The notes beneath the pieces are model-generated. The model worked only from the letters and a program-made list of their open reading frames with translations. It did not search any database and was not told where the DNA came from. This document shows, one piece after another, positions 7,612-19,400 of a stretch of DNA of 64,000 nucleotides (position 1 is the first letter of the stretch; each line of letters opens with the position of its first letter). The stretch is from positions 96,200 through 160,199 of the forward strand of contig JABGOU010000004.1 in assembly GCA_018645325.1 (NCBI GenBank), written 5' to 3'. A program made the translations under genes and the position numbers. This DNA comes from Desulfobacula sp. GTDB lineage: Bacteria > Desulfobacterota > Desulfobacteria > Desulfobacterales > Desulfobacteraceae.

Positions 7612-9804
7612 TTAATTACTATTGTTTCCCCGGGTCAATAAATCAAAGAATTCTTCTGCCGGTACGGGAGGACTGAATAAATAACCCTGTATGGCATCAC
7701 ACTTATGTTTCCTTAAAAATTCAAATTGATATTCATCCTCTACTCCTTCTGCTATGACCCTTAAATTTAGATTCTGAGCCATGGTTATGATTGTCTTTAC
7801 AATCGCTGCATCATTAGGATCATTTGCCACATTTCGAATAAAGGAAATATCGATTTTTAAAGAATCAATCGGCAGCCTCTGCAGGTAACTAAGTGATGAA
7901 TACCCTGTACCAAAGTCATCCAATGAAATCTTTATACCCACATCTTTAAGCTCGTTAAGATTTTGAACTGCTCTCTTAGGATTTGTCATTATTGTTGTTT
8001 CTGTAATTTCCAGTTCAAGATATTGTGGATCAAGATCGGTATTTTTTAAAATAGTTAAGACTTCTTTAACAAAATTTTCCTGCCCGAACTGGGCCCCGGA
8101 AACATTTATCGCCACACCAATCTTTTCCTTGCAAGCCCTCTGCCAGATTTTGTTCTGGAGGCATCCGGTTTGCATTACAAACTTATCAATGGGTACGATA
8201 AGGCCATTTTCTTCAGCCAGGGGAATAAAATTAGCTGGAGAAATTAATTCTCCCTTTTTTGTTTTCCAACGTACCAGGGCTTCCATTCCGATAATTTTTC
8301 TTGTCGTTAAATCAATCTTGGGTTGATAATAGAGCAAAAATTCCTTATTTTTGATAGCTTGACGAAGACTGGTTTCCATGGCCAAAAGTTCAAGAGAAGC
8401 GTCATTCATTGGTTTCGAATAGAATTGAAAATTGTTTTTACCACTTTTCTTTGCATAATTGAGTGCTGTATCTGCGTTCTTTATGAGGTCGTCAGCATTT
8501 TTGCCATCATCTGGAAAAGAAGCAATACCTATGCTCGCAGTTATAAATAGTTCATGACCACCCATTTCATAAACCCGTGATAACCCATTGAGTATTCGGT
8601 GAGCAACACGACTGGCATCCAGAAAGCTATCAAGCCCTTGTAATAAAACAATAAATTCATCGCCCCCCATCCGGGCAATGCGGCCCTCGAACATGCGTGC
8701 AACATTATCGCTGCTTCGCAAGGTGTTTAACAATCTTGAACAGACGGTTTTAAGAAATTCGTCTCCAATACTATGTCCAAAGGTATCATTAATTCTGCTA
8801 AAATCATTTAAATCAATAATGACGATAGAGCATGTCTGTCTATAACGCTCTGCATCTTCAATCTTTCTTTCCAAAAGCTTTTTAAAGAAACTTCGATTCG
8901 GCAAACCTGTCAGATCATCATAATATGCCAGAAAATGAATCTTATCTTCCGCCTTTTTTCGCTCAATGCCCAGTGCGATTTCATCTGAGATTGATGCCAG
9001 AGCTTTCAGATCAGCTTCACGCAACGCCTTTTTGGAGAACATCGCCAGCACACCTACCAACCTGTCAGATACAACAAGAGGATGCCCGGCAAAGGCTATC
9101 ATCTCTTCCCGTTTGGCCCATTCCTGGTCACTTATTTGAGAATCACCGATGACCTTATTGGTCAAATGCGGTTTTTTCTCCAGAGCAATTCTACCAATCT
9201 TAAATTTTCCGACGGGTATAGAACAATGATTCCCATTTTTATGTGTATACATTCCAGCACTTGCCATTAATTCCAATTGATTTTCTTTTTCGTTCAGAGT
9301 CCAAATTCGAGCAAAAGCTGCATCAAGGTTTTTGACAATAGATTCTGTGCAAAGCTGTAATAAGCTTTCCAGACCTTCTCTCTGGACAAGCGCACTTCCA
9401 ATTTCAGCACCCAGTGTTGATAAACGTGCCTTATTTATCAGCCCGGCCTCTGCTTTCTTGCGTTGAAAAATTTCTCTTGTAAGCTCTTGGTTGGCTTTGG
9501 ATAATTTTGTTGTTCTTATCTCAACTTTCCTTTCCAGGTCCATCTTGGCATTTTGAAGCAGATCCTCATTTAACCGGAGGTTTTGGTAGAGGTAACCAAT
9601 AATTCCACAGGCAAGGGCTATAATAATACCCCATGGCATCATTTTAAAAGAAAACGAGTTCAATACAAAATCATATAATGAATGAAGGGTATATAAATTT
9701 CCTTGATGCATAAAATGACCAATACCCATAAATACAGGGTGAATGATAAAATACCCAATTAAAGTATATATTAAAAACCATTTAAAAAGAAATTTTGATT
9801 TCAC
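7612..9804 (-). CDS. Dual GGDEF-EAL c-di-GMP enzyme with membrane and GAF domains
   Basis: 730 residues. Two N-terminal membrane helices (about 9-30 and 55-75) lead into a coiled coil (about 80-120), a GAF sensor domain (about 125-275, with AFAGHPLVVSDRLVGVLAMFS), a GGDEF domain (about 285-455) and an EAL domain (about 470-725). Catalytic signatures are complete: RMGGDEFIVLL for the cyclase and GMEALVRW, EITETTIM and DDFGTGYSSLSYL for the phosphodiesterase. It may therefore both make and degrade c-di-GMP, or use one domain as a GTP sensor. It is encoded alone on the minus strand. The same-strand lipoprotein remnant downstream could have been a partner. Confidence 0.93.
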   Translation of the reverse strand: MKSKFLFKWFLIYTLIGYFIIHPVFMGIGHFMHQGNLYTLHSLYDFVLNSFSFKMMPWGIIIALACGIIGYLYQNLRLNEDLLQNAKMDLERKVEIRTTKLSKANQELTREIFQRKKAEAGLINKARLSTLGAEIGSALVQREGLESLLQLCTESIVKNLDAAFARIWTLNEKENQLELMASAGMYTHKNGNHCSIPVGKFKIGRIALEKKPHLTNKVIGDSQISDQEWAKREEMIAFAGHPLVVSDRLVGVLAMFSKKALREADLKALASISDEIALGIERKKAEDKIHFLAYYDDLTGLPNRSFFKKLLERKIEDAERYRQTCSIVIIDLNDFSRINDTFGHSIGDEFLKTVCSRLLNTLRSSDNVARMFEGRIARMGGDEFIVLLQGLDSFLDASRVAHRILNGLSRVYEMGGHELFITASIGIASFPDDGKNADDLIKNADTALNYAKKSGKNNFQFYSKPMNDASLELLAMETSLRQAIKNKEFLLYYQPKIDLTTRKIIGMEALVRWKTKKGELISPANFIPLAEENGLIVPIDKFVMQTGCLQNKIWQRACKEKIGVAINVSGAQFGQENFVKEVLTILKNTDLDPQYLELEITETTIMTNPKRAVQNLNELKDVGIKISLDDFGTGYSSLSYLQRLPIDSLKIDISFIRNVANDPNDAAIVKTIITMAQNLNLRVIAEGVEDEYQFEFLRKHKCDAIQGYLFSPPVPAEEFFDLLTRGNNSN

Positions 9805-10097
9805 AAGTCCCCTCTTTAAAAATTTGCAGAACTAAACATGGTAAAAGGAATATTCAAAATCACTTTACATCAAAAAAAAATCCAATGCAAAAAAAATCTC
9901 ATTCACATTGAAGTACTTTTGATAAACCTGTGGGTCTATCATTTGCAACAAAACAGATGGAAAAATTTGTTGAAAATTTTATACAAAACTTAAATTATAT
10001 ATTATTTGCACAATACATGGCTCAGATGCTATGAAGGCTTCTGTTTTAAAGACAAAAAAAAATATAAAAGACATCATGATCCAGGTCAAGAAAAATT

Positions 10098-11489
10098 GTG
10101 AATAATATGGCTTTTTTTACTTTCGGTAAATACAAAGAGGTTCTCAGAATAAGTCTGCCCCTGGTACTGAGCATGGGCGCAACTACCGTGATGGAGTTTA
10201 CAGATCGGATTTTTCTTGGCAGGTATTCAATGGATGCATTGGCTGCTTCAATGCCTGCGGGAATAACTTCTTTTTTATTCACATCTTTTTTCCTAGGCAC
10301 TGCAGGATATGTAAATGTGTTCATTGCCCAGTATATTGGTGCCAATGATAATAAAGGCGTTGGTGCATCCCTGTGGCAGGGGATCTATTTCTCAATTTTC
10401 GGTGCTGTTCTTATGGCACTTATAGCGCTTCCAGCTGTCAAATTATTTGCTTTTATCGGTCATGATCCTGAGATACAACAGCTTGAAGTCATTTATTTTC
10501 GTATACTGTGCTATGGTACGGGTGCCAGTATCCTGGGAACCACACTTTCCTGTTTTTATTCAGGAAGAGGATTGACCAGAAACGTTATGCTGGTCCATAT
10601 CATAGGAACTGTTTTTAACATCCCTTTAGATTATGCAATTATAAACGGGGTTTGGGGATTTCCTGAACTTGGCATTCAGGGGGCGGCCCTTGCAACCGTT
10701 ATGTCATGGATACTTATTGCATTTATTTTTATCGTTTTAATTTTTAAAAAAAAATATAATGAACGCTTCGGAGTATGGACGGTCAGACGATTCAATCCAG
10801 AGCTTTTCATGAGGTTGATGAAATTCGGGATACCAGGAGGGGTTCAATTTTTTCTTGATATTCTTGCTTTTACTTTTTTTATCCTCCTTGTAGGGAGACT
10901 TGGAAAACAAGAACTGGCAGTCACCAATCTGGTCATGTCCATCAATTCCCTTTCCTACATGCCAATGTTTGGTTTTTCCATGGGAGTTTCCACCTTGGTC
11001 GGCCAGGCTATGGGAGGCGGGAAACCTTATTCAGCAGTTATTGCCGCCAACGCTACCGCCCATATTGCTCTTTCTTATGTATTTGGGCTGGTCCTGCTTT
11101 TTATATTTTTCCCCACCCCGTTGATAAAGATATTTTTACCAGCTGATCTTGCACCGGCGGATCTGAAAAACATCATAGACATGGGAATCATTCTTTTAAG
11201 ATTTGTAGCGGCTTATCTTTTCTTTGATTCCATTAATATTATTTATATGGGAGTTCTAAAAGGCGCAGGCGATTCCAGATTTATAATGTGGAGCATGGGC
11301 CTTGCTGCTGTCTTTTTTTTATTTATACCCGTATGGGTGGGAGTAACACAATTTGGGATGGGGCTTTATTTTTCATGGACCTGCATCACCATTTACCTGT
11401 TTTTGCTTTGCATTATGATTTTTACAAGGTTTTATAAAGGCAAATGGAAAACTATCCGGATTATTGAAAATCAGGAACGTGCTGAATGA
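10098..11489 (+). CDS. MATE-family multidrug/cation antiporter
   Basis: Twelve-helix inner-membrane exporter of the NorM/DinF type, which ejects organic cations or drugs against Na+ or H+. The protein has 463 residues from GTG 10098. ATG 10107 is an equally possible start, as neither has a strong ribosome-binding site. Family hallmarks are LPLVLSMGATTVMEFTDRIFLG in the first helix, the mirrored second half beginning MKFGIPGGVQFFLDILAF, and GFSMGVSTLVGQAMGGG. It is followed about 100 bases on by an acyltransferase gene. A role in exporting a lipid-like product is possible but nothing in the sequence shows it. Confidence 0.9.
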   Translation: MNNMAFFTFGKYKEVLRISLPLVLSMGATTVMEFTDRIFLGRYSMDALAASMPAGITSFLFTSFFLGTAGYVNVFIAQYIGANDNKGVGASLWQGIYFSIFGAVLMALIALPAVKLFAFIGHDPEIQQLEVIYFRILCYGTGASILGTTLSCFYSGRGLTRNVMLVHIIGTVFNIPLDYAIINGVWGFPELGIQGAALATVMSWILIAFIFIVLIFKKKYNERFGVWTVRRFNPELFMRLMKFGIPGGVQFFLDILAFTFFILLVGRLGKQELAVTNLVMSINSLSYMPMFGFSMGVSTLVGQAMGGGKPYSAVIAANATAHIALSYVFGLVLLFIFFPTPLIKIFLPADLAPADLKNIIDMGIILLRFVAAYLFFDSINIIYMGVLKGAGDSRFIMWSMGLAAVFFLFIPVWVGVTQFGMGLYFSWTCITIYLFLLCIMIFTRFYKGKWKTIRIIENQERAE

Positions 11490-11596
11490 AAATTATGATT
11501 CAAACTGAAGAATAATGAGGAAACCCTGAATTTTATTGCCTTATCCAGTAAAACTGTTAAAGTTCTTAGAATTTAATTAATTTTAAGAGAGCCTAA

Positions 11597-12256
11597 ATGT
11601 TTAAAAAATTGAAATTCATCATATATACCCGACCCTTTATTATTTTTGTCTATTACTTTATCCAGATTTACAGCATGACTTTTCGGCTGCGCATCGCAAA
11701 CGAGCAAAAATGGCAGGATCTATTGAAACAAGGCCGGCCCATCCTTCTTTGCGCCTGGCACCAGCAATTTTTCTCTGCCATTCGACACTTTAAAACCTAT
11801 TCAAAGTTCAATCCAGGTATCATGATAAGCCAAAGCCGGGATGGCGAACTGATTTCAGGTGTAGCCAATCGATGCGGATGGCATACCCTGAGGGGTTCAT
11901 CCTCAAGGGGAGGAAAAAAAGCCATGAATGCCATGATTGAGCATCTGAAAAAACACAGGTTTGGTGCCCATATCCTTGACGGCCCTACAGGACCCATAGG
12001 GAAAGTTAAGGCCGGGGTCATTAAAATGGCCAGGGAGACAGATGCTCTTGTCGTACCTTTTTATATCCGGGCAGAACAAGCCTGGTTTTTCAATTCATGG
12101 GACCGATTCATGCTTCCAAAACCTTTTTCAAAGGTAATCTTAACCTTTGGAGATGAAATACACCTTGAACCAGATGACACTCCAGATAATTTTAAAAAAC
12201 AACAGCAGTTTATTGAAACCACCATGCTTCCAGGGCTTTTCCTTAAATCTTCCTGA
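11597..12256 (+). CDS. DUF374 lysophospholipid acyltransferase-like protein
   Basis: 219 residues, the normal length for this family. An N-terminal membrane-associated helix (about 8-28) is followed by the motifs CAWHQQFFSAI (variant HxxxxD/E block), MISQSRDGELISG, GSSSRGGKKAM and DGPTGPIGKVKAGVI, which together define the DUF374 branch of the LPLAT superfamily. These enzymes move acyl groups to lipid acceptors. The best-known relatives act on lipid A or glycerolipid precursors. The neighbouring fatty-acid/polyketide megasynthase makes a role in handling its product worth considering, but the gene is on the opposite strand and separated by a repeat element. Confidence 0.85.
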   Translation: MFKKLKFIIYTRPFIIFVYYFIQIYSMTFRLRIANEQKWQDLLKQGRPILLCAWHQQFFSAIRHFKTYSKFNPGIMISQSRDGELISGVANRCGWHTLRGSSSRGGKKAMNAMIEHLKKHRFGAHILDGPTGPIGKVKAGVIKMARETDALVVPFYIRAEQAWFFNSWDRFMLPKPFSKVILTFGDEIHLEPDDTPDNFKKQQQFIETTMLPGLFLKSS

Positions 12257-12316
12257 TTTTATAATATTAAAACAGGATTCAACACTTATAAACAGTCTAT
12301 CTTTTTTTTATTGTTT

Positions 12317-12646
12317 CTACGGGTTCTCTTTTTTTGAATGGTTCACAATATATGTGATTTTCTCTGTGACATAATTATTGATTGAAATGAAATCAAACTT
12401 TTCCCAGAACTTTTTGGGGCCGTACTTCCTTGCTATTACACCAAATGCTTCATCAAGGAAATCCCAGGGATATCCAAGGGTGCCGTCCAGCTCGATATGA
12501 ATCCTGTCATATTTTTCAAAATTTTCTTCCAGGAAACGTTCCCTGAAATCTTCCCCGGAAAATTCGGCAATCCTTTTTTCCCTGGGGCCGATATATTTAC
12601 TGAAATCCTTGCTGATATTTATGGTCAGTTCTTTCATTGCATTCAT
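12317..12646 (-). CDS. STAS-like DUF4325 protein
   Basis: About 109 residues from the ATG at 12646; a further in-frame ATG at 12637 and a TTG at 12667 are also possible, and none has a convincing ribosome-binding site. The pattern FSKYIGPREKRIAEFSGEDFRE, then IHIELDGTLGYPWDFLDEAFG and FISINNYVTEKITYIV, matches DUF4325, a small STAS-like fold usually fused to or placed beside an ATP-binding protein in regulatory pairs. Here no such partner is adjacent. It is probably a stand-alone signalling module, or the remnant of a pair broken when the repeat element to its right inserted. Confidence 0.7.
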   Translation of the reverse strand: MNAMKELTINISKDFSKYIGPREKRIAEFSGEDFRERFLEENFEKYDRIHIELDGTLGYPWDFLDEAFGVIARKYGPKKFWEKFDFISINNYVTEKITYIVNHSKKENP

Positions 12647-12905
12647 TTCCAAAAATGTTTCTGCCAAGTAAAACCAAACTTATTCATTGATCCTGACAAC
12701 CAAATTGGTTTTAGATGATAAAAAGAATCAAAGCAAGCAGGTATTTTTTATATAGAGTTTTTATTTTATTCAGCTAACCTTTGATTCTGTTTTCTTCAAT
12801 CATGGGAAATTCAATCCAATATACCGGAAATACCCTGGCAGTTAATGACTTGAACATTGTTCCGGAGATAGGTTTTATACCCGCCATAGATCAAATATGA
12901 TTCCC

Positions 12906-13373
12906 GAGAAAGGGGTCACATCTTGAATTGTGAATTAAGTATTTCGTAATCCTTTTTTAAAACCTTGTCCCTTTCAAATGCAGCTTTAATTGATGCAACA
13001 CTTTTACTTACGGCTGAATAGCTTATCCCCAGGGCATTTCTGATCTCTTCAAGGGAATATTGCTGAACCATTGCATACTTCGGGATAAGTTGCTCTCATT
13101 TGTTTTTAACAGGATATGGTAATGATTTGTCATGAGAACATATGCATAAATCTCAATGTTAAACCGTTCCGCAGTTTCACCCATCAAATCCAGGAATAGT
13201 ATTCTGTCGTCATTATCCGGGGAATATAGGATTTCGTTCATTGCCCCGTGACATCACATGGTAAAGCGCACCGGGATATTCGATTCTCCATGGTCTACTC
13301 ATAGGGAAAATACTAGATTAAAGCAATCAATTTGTAAATCCTTATTCACTATTCAAGATGTGACCCCTTTCTC
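12906..13373. mobile_element. RAYT-type element bounded by 30-bp inverted repeats
   Basis: The left end, starting GAGAAAGGGGTCACATCTTG (12906-12935), and the right end (13344-13373) are inverted copies that differ at one position over about 30 bases. They enclose a decayed REP-associated tyrosine transposase. At about 468 bp it is likely an inactive, mobilisable relic. Confidence 0.75.
12916..13302 (-). pseudogene. REP-associated tyrosine transposase (RAYT, IS200-like), broken
   Basis: A single-strand DNA transposase of the Y1 HUH class. Frame one, from ATG 13302, reads MSRPWRIEYPGALYHVMSRG up to an early stop. An extra C in a CCCC run shifts the rest into a second frame with LDLMGETAERFNIEIYAY and the catalytic region VLMTNHYHILLKTNESNLS. 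The last part, in a third frame, reads SLEEIRNALGISYSAVSK and is the C-terminal helix-turn-helix. The segment between NLSRSM and SLEEI, roughly 130 residues in intact relatives, is missing, probably including the catalytic Tyr. The stop codon lies inside the left inverted repeat. It cannot be active. Confidence 0.85.
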
Positions 13374-13462
13374 TTAAATACCATTTAGGGAAAATGGCGG
13401 TATTGCCAAATTCCCTAAATGATAGGTTTTCCATTGGATTCATTTGAGCCTTGTTTTTCTTC

Positions 13463-16400
13463 TTAAAAACTAAATTCAACCCGGTCAATTATCCTGTCTT
13501 CAGGATCAAGCTGGTTGAGTTTTACCATTTCAAAACTATCCACCTCAACAAAGACATTCCCTTTTTTGTCAATTAGCTTTAAATCATAGGTATTGGTCTC
13601 TTCACCCGAAGCTTTCTTTTGAGTGATACAAAAATATTTTTTATTTTTCTCAAGGTTGGCATAAAATTTCAAGGACTTGATTTTATATGGCAGAACTGTT
13701 CTTGAGGTGGTAAAAAACTCTAAAAGGCCACCCGTCTGGAACATGGCATCAACCAGGATGGGAGCTGCCACAAACTTAGGATCTTTGATTCCCTTGAAAA
13801 ACTCTTTTTCGCTTTTGTCTTCCATGGTTGTGATCAAAGTTTTTCCGTCAAAGGAATTAATATCTGTTATGGTGCTAAAAAGGCCGAACATGAACAGGCG
13901 CTTGGGATTATACACAAGGGGTTCAAGATCGCCTTCCCAGGATACAGGGGTAAATGTCGGCAATTTGATCTTTTTTGCCTTTAATGGCTTTTGGGCAAAC
14001 CTGTATTTCCCTTCATAGTGAAGCTTTGGGTCACCCATGGCAATGCCTTTTGGATTTTTAAACTGGGAGGTTATCCGGCAGTCAAAGCTGTTTTCTCCAT
14101 CAACACTTCCTGAAACCAGAAGCTCTTTGGAACGTCCTTTTAAAAGTTTGATACCATAAGGAATCTGAAAATCGGTTAATTCAACAAAATTTGCCTTTTC
14201 TTCTGAAAGGGATTTTGCGACTTCAGCCATGGTTTCAATCCCTGTTGAACCAAGGAACAAAGGTACATCTTCCATGGTATGGTCATGCAGAAAGACATCC
14301 CTTTTAATATCCAATACCCTTGAATACGTCACCCCTGAGTTTGTCTTCGCAACGGGGGTATCTAAAAAAGGAAACTCAACTTTGCCTGGGTCCCCTAAAA
14401 GACCATCCTTGTCAAAGGAATAATCAAGGCCGGAAAATACCATTTCAGATTCAGTCTTATCTAAAAGGTCTGCCATAAAGAACTTGACTCCCTGTTCCAT
14501 TGGTAGAAACTGGATGCCTCTTTGTTCTAAAACTGCCTTAACTGTTGGGTTGGTTGCCATGCCGACTCCTCCCCATGCAGTCCATGCATAAACCTTATAG
14601 GTTCTTTCAGGATAAAGCTGTTTTTGTCTGAAAAGCATTTTCCCTAAGAAATCATTGGCTGCTGTATAATCCACCTGACCTTCATTCCCAAAACGGGCTG
14701 TGACGGATGAAAAAGTAAAAAAGTATTTATAATCCCTGTCTTTAAAGGCCTCTATTAAATTTTGCAACCCTTTGACCTTAACATCCACAACCAGTTCAAA
14801 AGACCAGAGTTCCTTTTTAGCTATAAACTGGCTCATTTCCATGCCGGCAGCATGAAAAATTCCATCGATCCTGTCATATTTATCGCAAGCTTTTTTTACG
14901 GCTTTTGCATTAGTTACATCCACACAATTATATTCAACACTGACACCCATTGACTTCAGGGTTTCAATATTTTCAACGGATTGTCTCACCCTTAGCAGAC
15001 GATCAAGAGCACGTTTGATTTCAATGGGTTTTTCCCCGGGCATATCATCCCTGAGCTTTGCCATGAGTTCCGGATCACTGGATGCTTTATCCAGATATTT
15101 TGGATCCGTACTGTAAATATCATTAATGTCTAAAATAATCAGGTTGGTCTTATACTTTTCAACCACTTTTTTAATGATTTCATAGGTAATACCGCCTGCT
15201 CCCCCTGTCACAAGCAAGGTATCATTGCCCGATATAACTTTTTGTGTTTTATCGGCAATGGATGGTTTCATGGAAATGCCATATCGCTTTTTATCCTTAT
15301 ATCCAACTTCGCAACGGGCATCATCACAGAGAAGCTCAAAAAGAAAAGCATCCACAATCTTGGGCCTGTTTTTTATGGGATGTTTGTATGAAAAGTCAAC
15401 CACCTTCACCCGGGTATCGGCCAATTCTTTGTTTGCAGTTTTCATGAGTCCGGAAAGCCCCGCAAACATGGGATGTATATCACCGCAGTTTTCCATATAA
15501 GGAAATACAACGGAATCAAATGTGATGGTTCCAATAACATTTTCTTTATGATCAAGGGATTCAAACAAAGCTTTGATCATGACAAAAAAAGATTTGATTG
15601 TCGTATTAAGGGTATCGTCTGAATCGTCTTTTTGATCAAAATAATAATCAAGGGGCAAAAGATGGATAAATCCGTTTACTTCAGGATATTTTTCTTTAAA
15701 TTTTGCCACCCTTTTTTCTGTGGCTTTGATATCGGTCAGGTCAAATTTGAAATCAGCGCCTTTGCTGCCAATGGTAATGACCTCACCTTTTTTTTGTTTT
15801 ATTTTCTTTATAATTTCTTTGGCAAACCCATGACTGTCAAGGGAAACAATTATTTTTTTACCTTTAAAATCCTTTTTTGAAATCCCGGGGATATCTAATT
15901 CCTCAGCCCTGACAATCAAGCGTTTGATAGGGGATAAAGGATCAGGAAATTCATCATCTTCATTTAAAGGTGTAACAGGGGAGGCATCCTTATTTGCTCC
16001 TTCACTTTCAAAAGGTGCTGCCTGTTTAGCCTGCTGTGTCTGCAAAACTTTTGCCTGGCTTTTAATATAGTCGGATAATTTGGTAATGGTGTTAAGGTCT
16101 CTCAGTTTTAGATCGTCAGGTACTGAAAAACCGAATTTAGAGGCTAATTTAGCAAAAATCTCTACCTGTTTAACTGTATCCACACCTAGATCCGCCTCTA
16201 GATCCAGATCGCCTTCCAGCATGTCAGCCGTGTATCCTGTCTGGACTGCAATCACCTCTTTTACCATGGCTGATACATCATCGCCCTGCCCCGGACCAAC
16301 CTCAATCGTGCCGGCTTGTTCGGGTGCATCTACAGAGTCTTTAGACTCAACTAATCCGACTGCCCTGGACTGGATATATTCTCCAAGCTTGGCAATGGTG

Positions 16401-19400
16401 TTAAGGTCTCTCAGTTTTAGATCGTCAGGTACTGAAAAACCAAAATTAGAGGCTAATTTAGCAAAAATCTCTACCTGTTTAACTGTATCCACACCCAGAT
16501 CTGCTTCTAAATCCAGGTCGTCTTCCAGCATGTCAGCCGTGTACCCTGTCTGGACTGCAATCACCTCTTTTACCATGGCTGTTACATCATCGCCCTGCCC
16601 CGGTCCGGCAGCAATTGAATCGGCAGTTTGTGGTGCATCTGCAGAGTCTTTAGACTCAACTATCTTGCCTGTCTTGGATTGGATATATTCTCCAAGCTTG
16701 GCAATGGTGTTAAGATCTCTCAGTTTCAGATCGTCGGGTACTGAAAAACCAAAACTAGAGGCTAATTTGGCAAAAATCTCTACCTGTTTAACTGTATCCA
16801 CACCTAGATCCGCTTCTAAATCCAGGTCGTCTTCCAGCATGTCGGCCGTGTATCCGGTCTGGACTGCAATCACCTCTTTTACCATGGCTGTTATATCATC
16901 GGCTTTAGCTTCTGCAACGGCCACGACGGGAGCTTCTGCAGATTCTCCTTTAATTGTCTCTTTAACGGTTTTGGGTTCAACTTCTTTTTCTATTTCTTTT
17001 ATGGCTGCAACGGGTACGGGTGCTGCCGGCATGGAAGGCACAGCTGTTTTGTCCGGTGTTACAACTTTCCTTATTTCTTTTGCAGCCTTGGGCAGGGCTT
17101 CCCCGCCGGAAACAGCGCAAAGGGTATTATCAATTATCTTGAGTTCAGGATTCTGGGACCCCGTAATCTGTTTTATCCAGTTCTCGTATTTTACATTTCC
17201 TTCAACCGGGTTTTCCTCCACTCGTTTAACAAATAAAAATGCCAGATGAGAACCAAACCCCGCAGCCAGGTGGAGACCATACTCTGAATTAATTTTCTCC
17301 TGACCGGAAAAATTGAGATTCTTAAAATGCTCGGGTATTTTTTTGAGATTTGCAATGGGAGGTGCTTTTCTTTTCTGGAGCGCTTTAACCATAACAACAT
17401 CTTCTATGGCAGCACCCAGTGTATGGCCGGTAAATCCCTTTGTATTTGAAATACATATGGAGTCCAGGTGGTCGGCAAATGCTGTTTGAAGTGCTGTAAC
17501 TTCTGCATCAGCACTTCCTCCCCTTGCAGGGGTATAGGTCTCGTGGGACATGAACAAAAGTTTATTTGCATAATCTTCTTTCTTAAGACCGTTTCGTTTT
17601 TCAACTTTATTGACAAATTTATTCATCTCTGATGCCAGATGTTTCACATCAATGCTGAATGTATGAAAAGCTGAATTGGCCATGTGGGTTCCAAGGATTT
17701 CACATTGTCCTTCCATTCCCCTTTCCCTGACACAGGATTCAGCCTCAACAACAAGCCCCACTGCACCGGCTCCCAGTATGGTGCCGTTCCGGTCTTCATC
17801 AAAGGGTTTAGCACCTTGTGAAACCCTTTTTTTAATACTGGCCGCACCCAGGGAAAGAAAACCTGACCCGATCCACTGGTTCTGCCTTTGTGATGTGGCA
17901 TTTTCACCACCGATAACAATGACTCTTTTGCATCTTCCCACCCTGATCCAGTCTTCGGCAATACCTATGGCAAGGGCTGTTGATGCACAGGCTGCACTGA
18001 CTAAGGTGTTGGGCCCCTTGGCTTTAATAATCTGGGCAAAATAGGCAGATCCTAAAGGGGTAATCTTCCCTGCAAAATACCGGTCAAATTTATACTCTTT
18101 AAAATCTTTTTTCTTTCCTGACTTGGCCTTGAAAAACCATTCCGTAATCTGTTCTTTTATCCCGGTGTCAGTGACTTTTTCCATGAGATAGTAGTAAATA
18201 TTTTCAAACTCTTCATAGGGTTTGAGAAAGAATTTTTGATAATAATATTTTTCAAGCTCCTCAATCAGGGTCTCCTGGCTGGGCCATAAGCATGAAATAA
18301 TCACACCCGTATCTTCCTGCATCTCTTCGGGAAGAGCAAACCCGTCAGGTATCATGACCTTGCCGCCCTTCATTTTTTTATACTGCATTACAAGGGGGAT
18401 ATTCGCATCTTTTAAGGCTTCAATACCGGCTGCAATACCTATGGCCATGGTGATATCGTATTGTTCTTTAATCCCGTACTCATCCATAAGATCAAAATAA
18501 CCCAGCTGCCCTGCCAGATGGATAACATCTTCTGCTTTGGTGATCTGCACAAACCTGGCATTTCCGTCAGGTTGTTTGAACAACTTGGTAATATTTTTGT
18601 CTATTATTTTATCCTGGTCTTCAGGCGTAAGGGATTCGATAAAGTTTTCACCATTTAAAATAGCATCAAAATTATCTGCTGCAAAAACACGTCGATCTTT
18701 GCCCGGAAGCCCCACTGAAACGCCTGAAATCAATATTTTCTGGGTATTAAAATCATATCTTTCAATGGCATCAATGGCAGTTTGGCGTTTCTGGTGCTGA
18801 TACTCCTTGTAAAGGATCTGATCAACCAGTTTCTGGTTATTTAGCTTAAAAGACTCAAAATTTTCTGACATTTTAATTTTTGGTAACTCCTCAAAAGGTT
18901 TCGGGGTAAATTTTGTTTCAAATGCTTCTGCAGGTTTTGTCTCAAAAATGCTGTTGCAATCCTTAAGATATTTTCTACAGGCTTCAAAGGATTTAATTTC
19001 ACCCAATTTTGCATCAACGGATACAGATGTGCCATATTCCCCGATATTGATGTTTTTCAAAAGGTTCACAAGCAACCTTGACGGCCCTATTTCAATAAAA
19101 TGGGTCCGGCCGGATTCATATACATTTTCAATGGATTTTATAAATTCAACGGGTGAAATAATCTGTCTTGCCAGAAGGTCTTTGACATCTGCCCGTCCTT
19201 CCGGATAGGGTTTTCCAATGGTATTGGAAATAATTCTTCCAAACCGGGTATCATTAAAGGTAAGGGTGTCCAGATATTGTCTTAACTTGTCTGAAGCTTC
19301 TTTCAGAAGCGGTGTATGAAAAGCCCCTGTAAGATTCAGTCGCTTGTAAAAAATATCCTGCTGGGTCAGAAAAGTGCAAAATTTTTCAATATCTTCAGCC

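Noticed and set aside
12783-12895. Two overlapping short frames of about 32-36 codons between DUF4325 and the RAYT element
   Set aside because: Neither has a ribosome-binding site or recognisable sequence pattern, so coding is not supported.
16080-17249. Long plus-strand frame with internal repeats opposite the ACP region
   Set aside because: It is the antisense shadow of the three ACP repeats; its repeats mirror the true coding strand and it matches no family.
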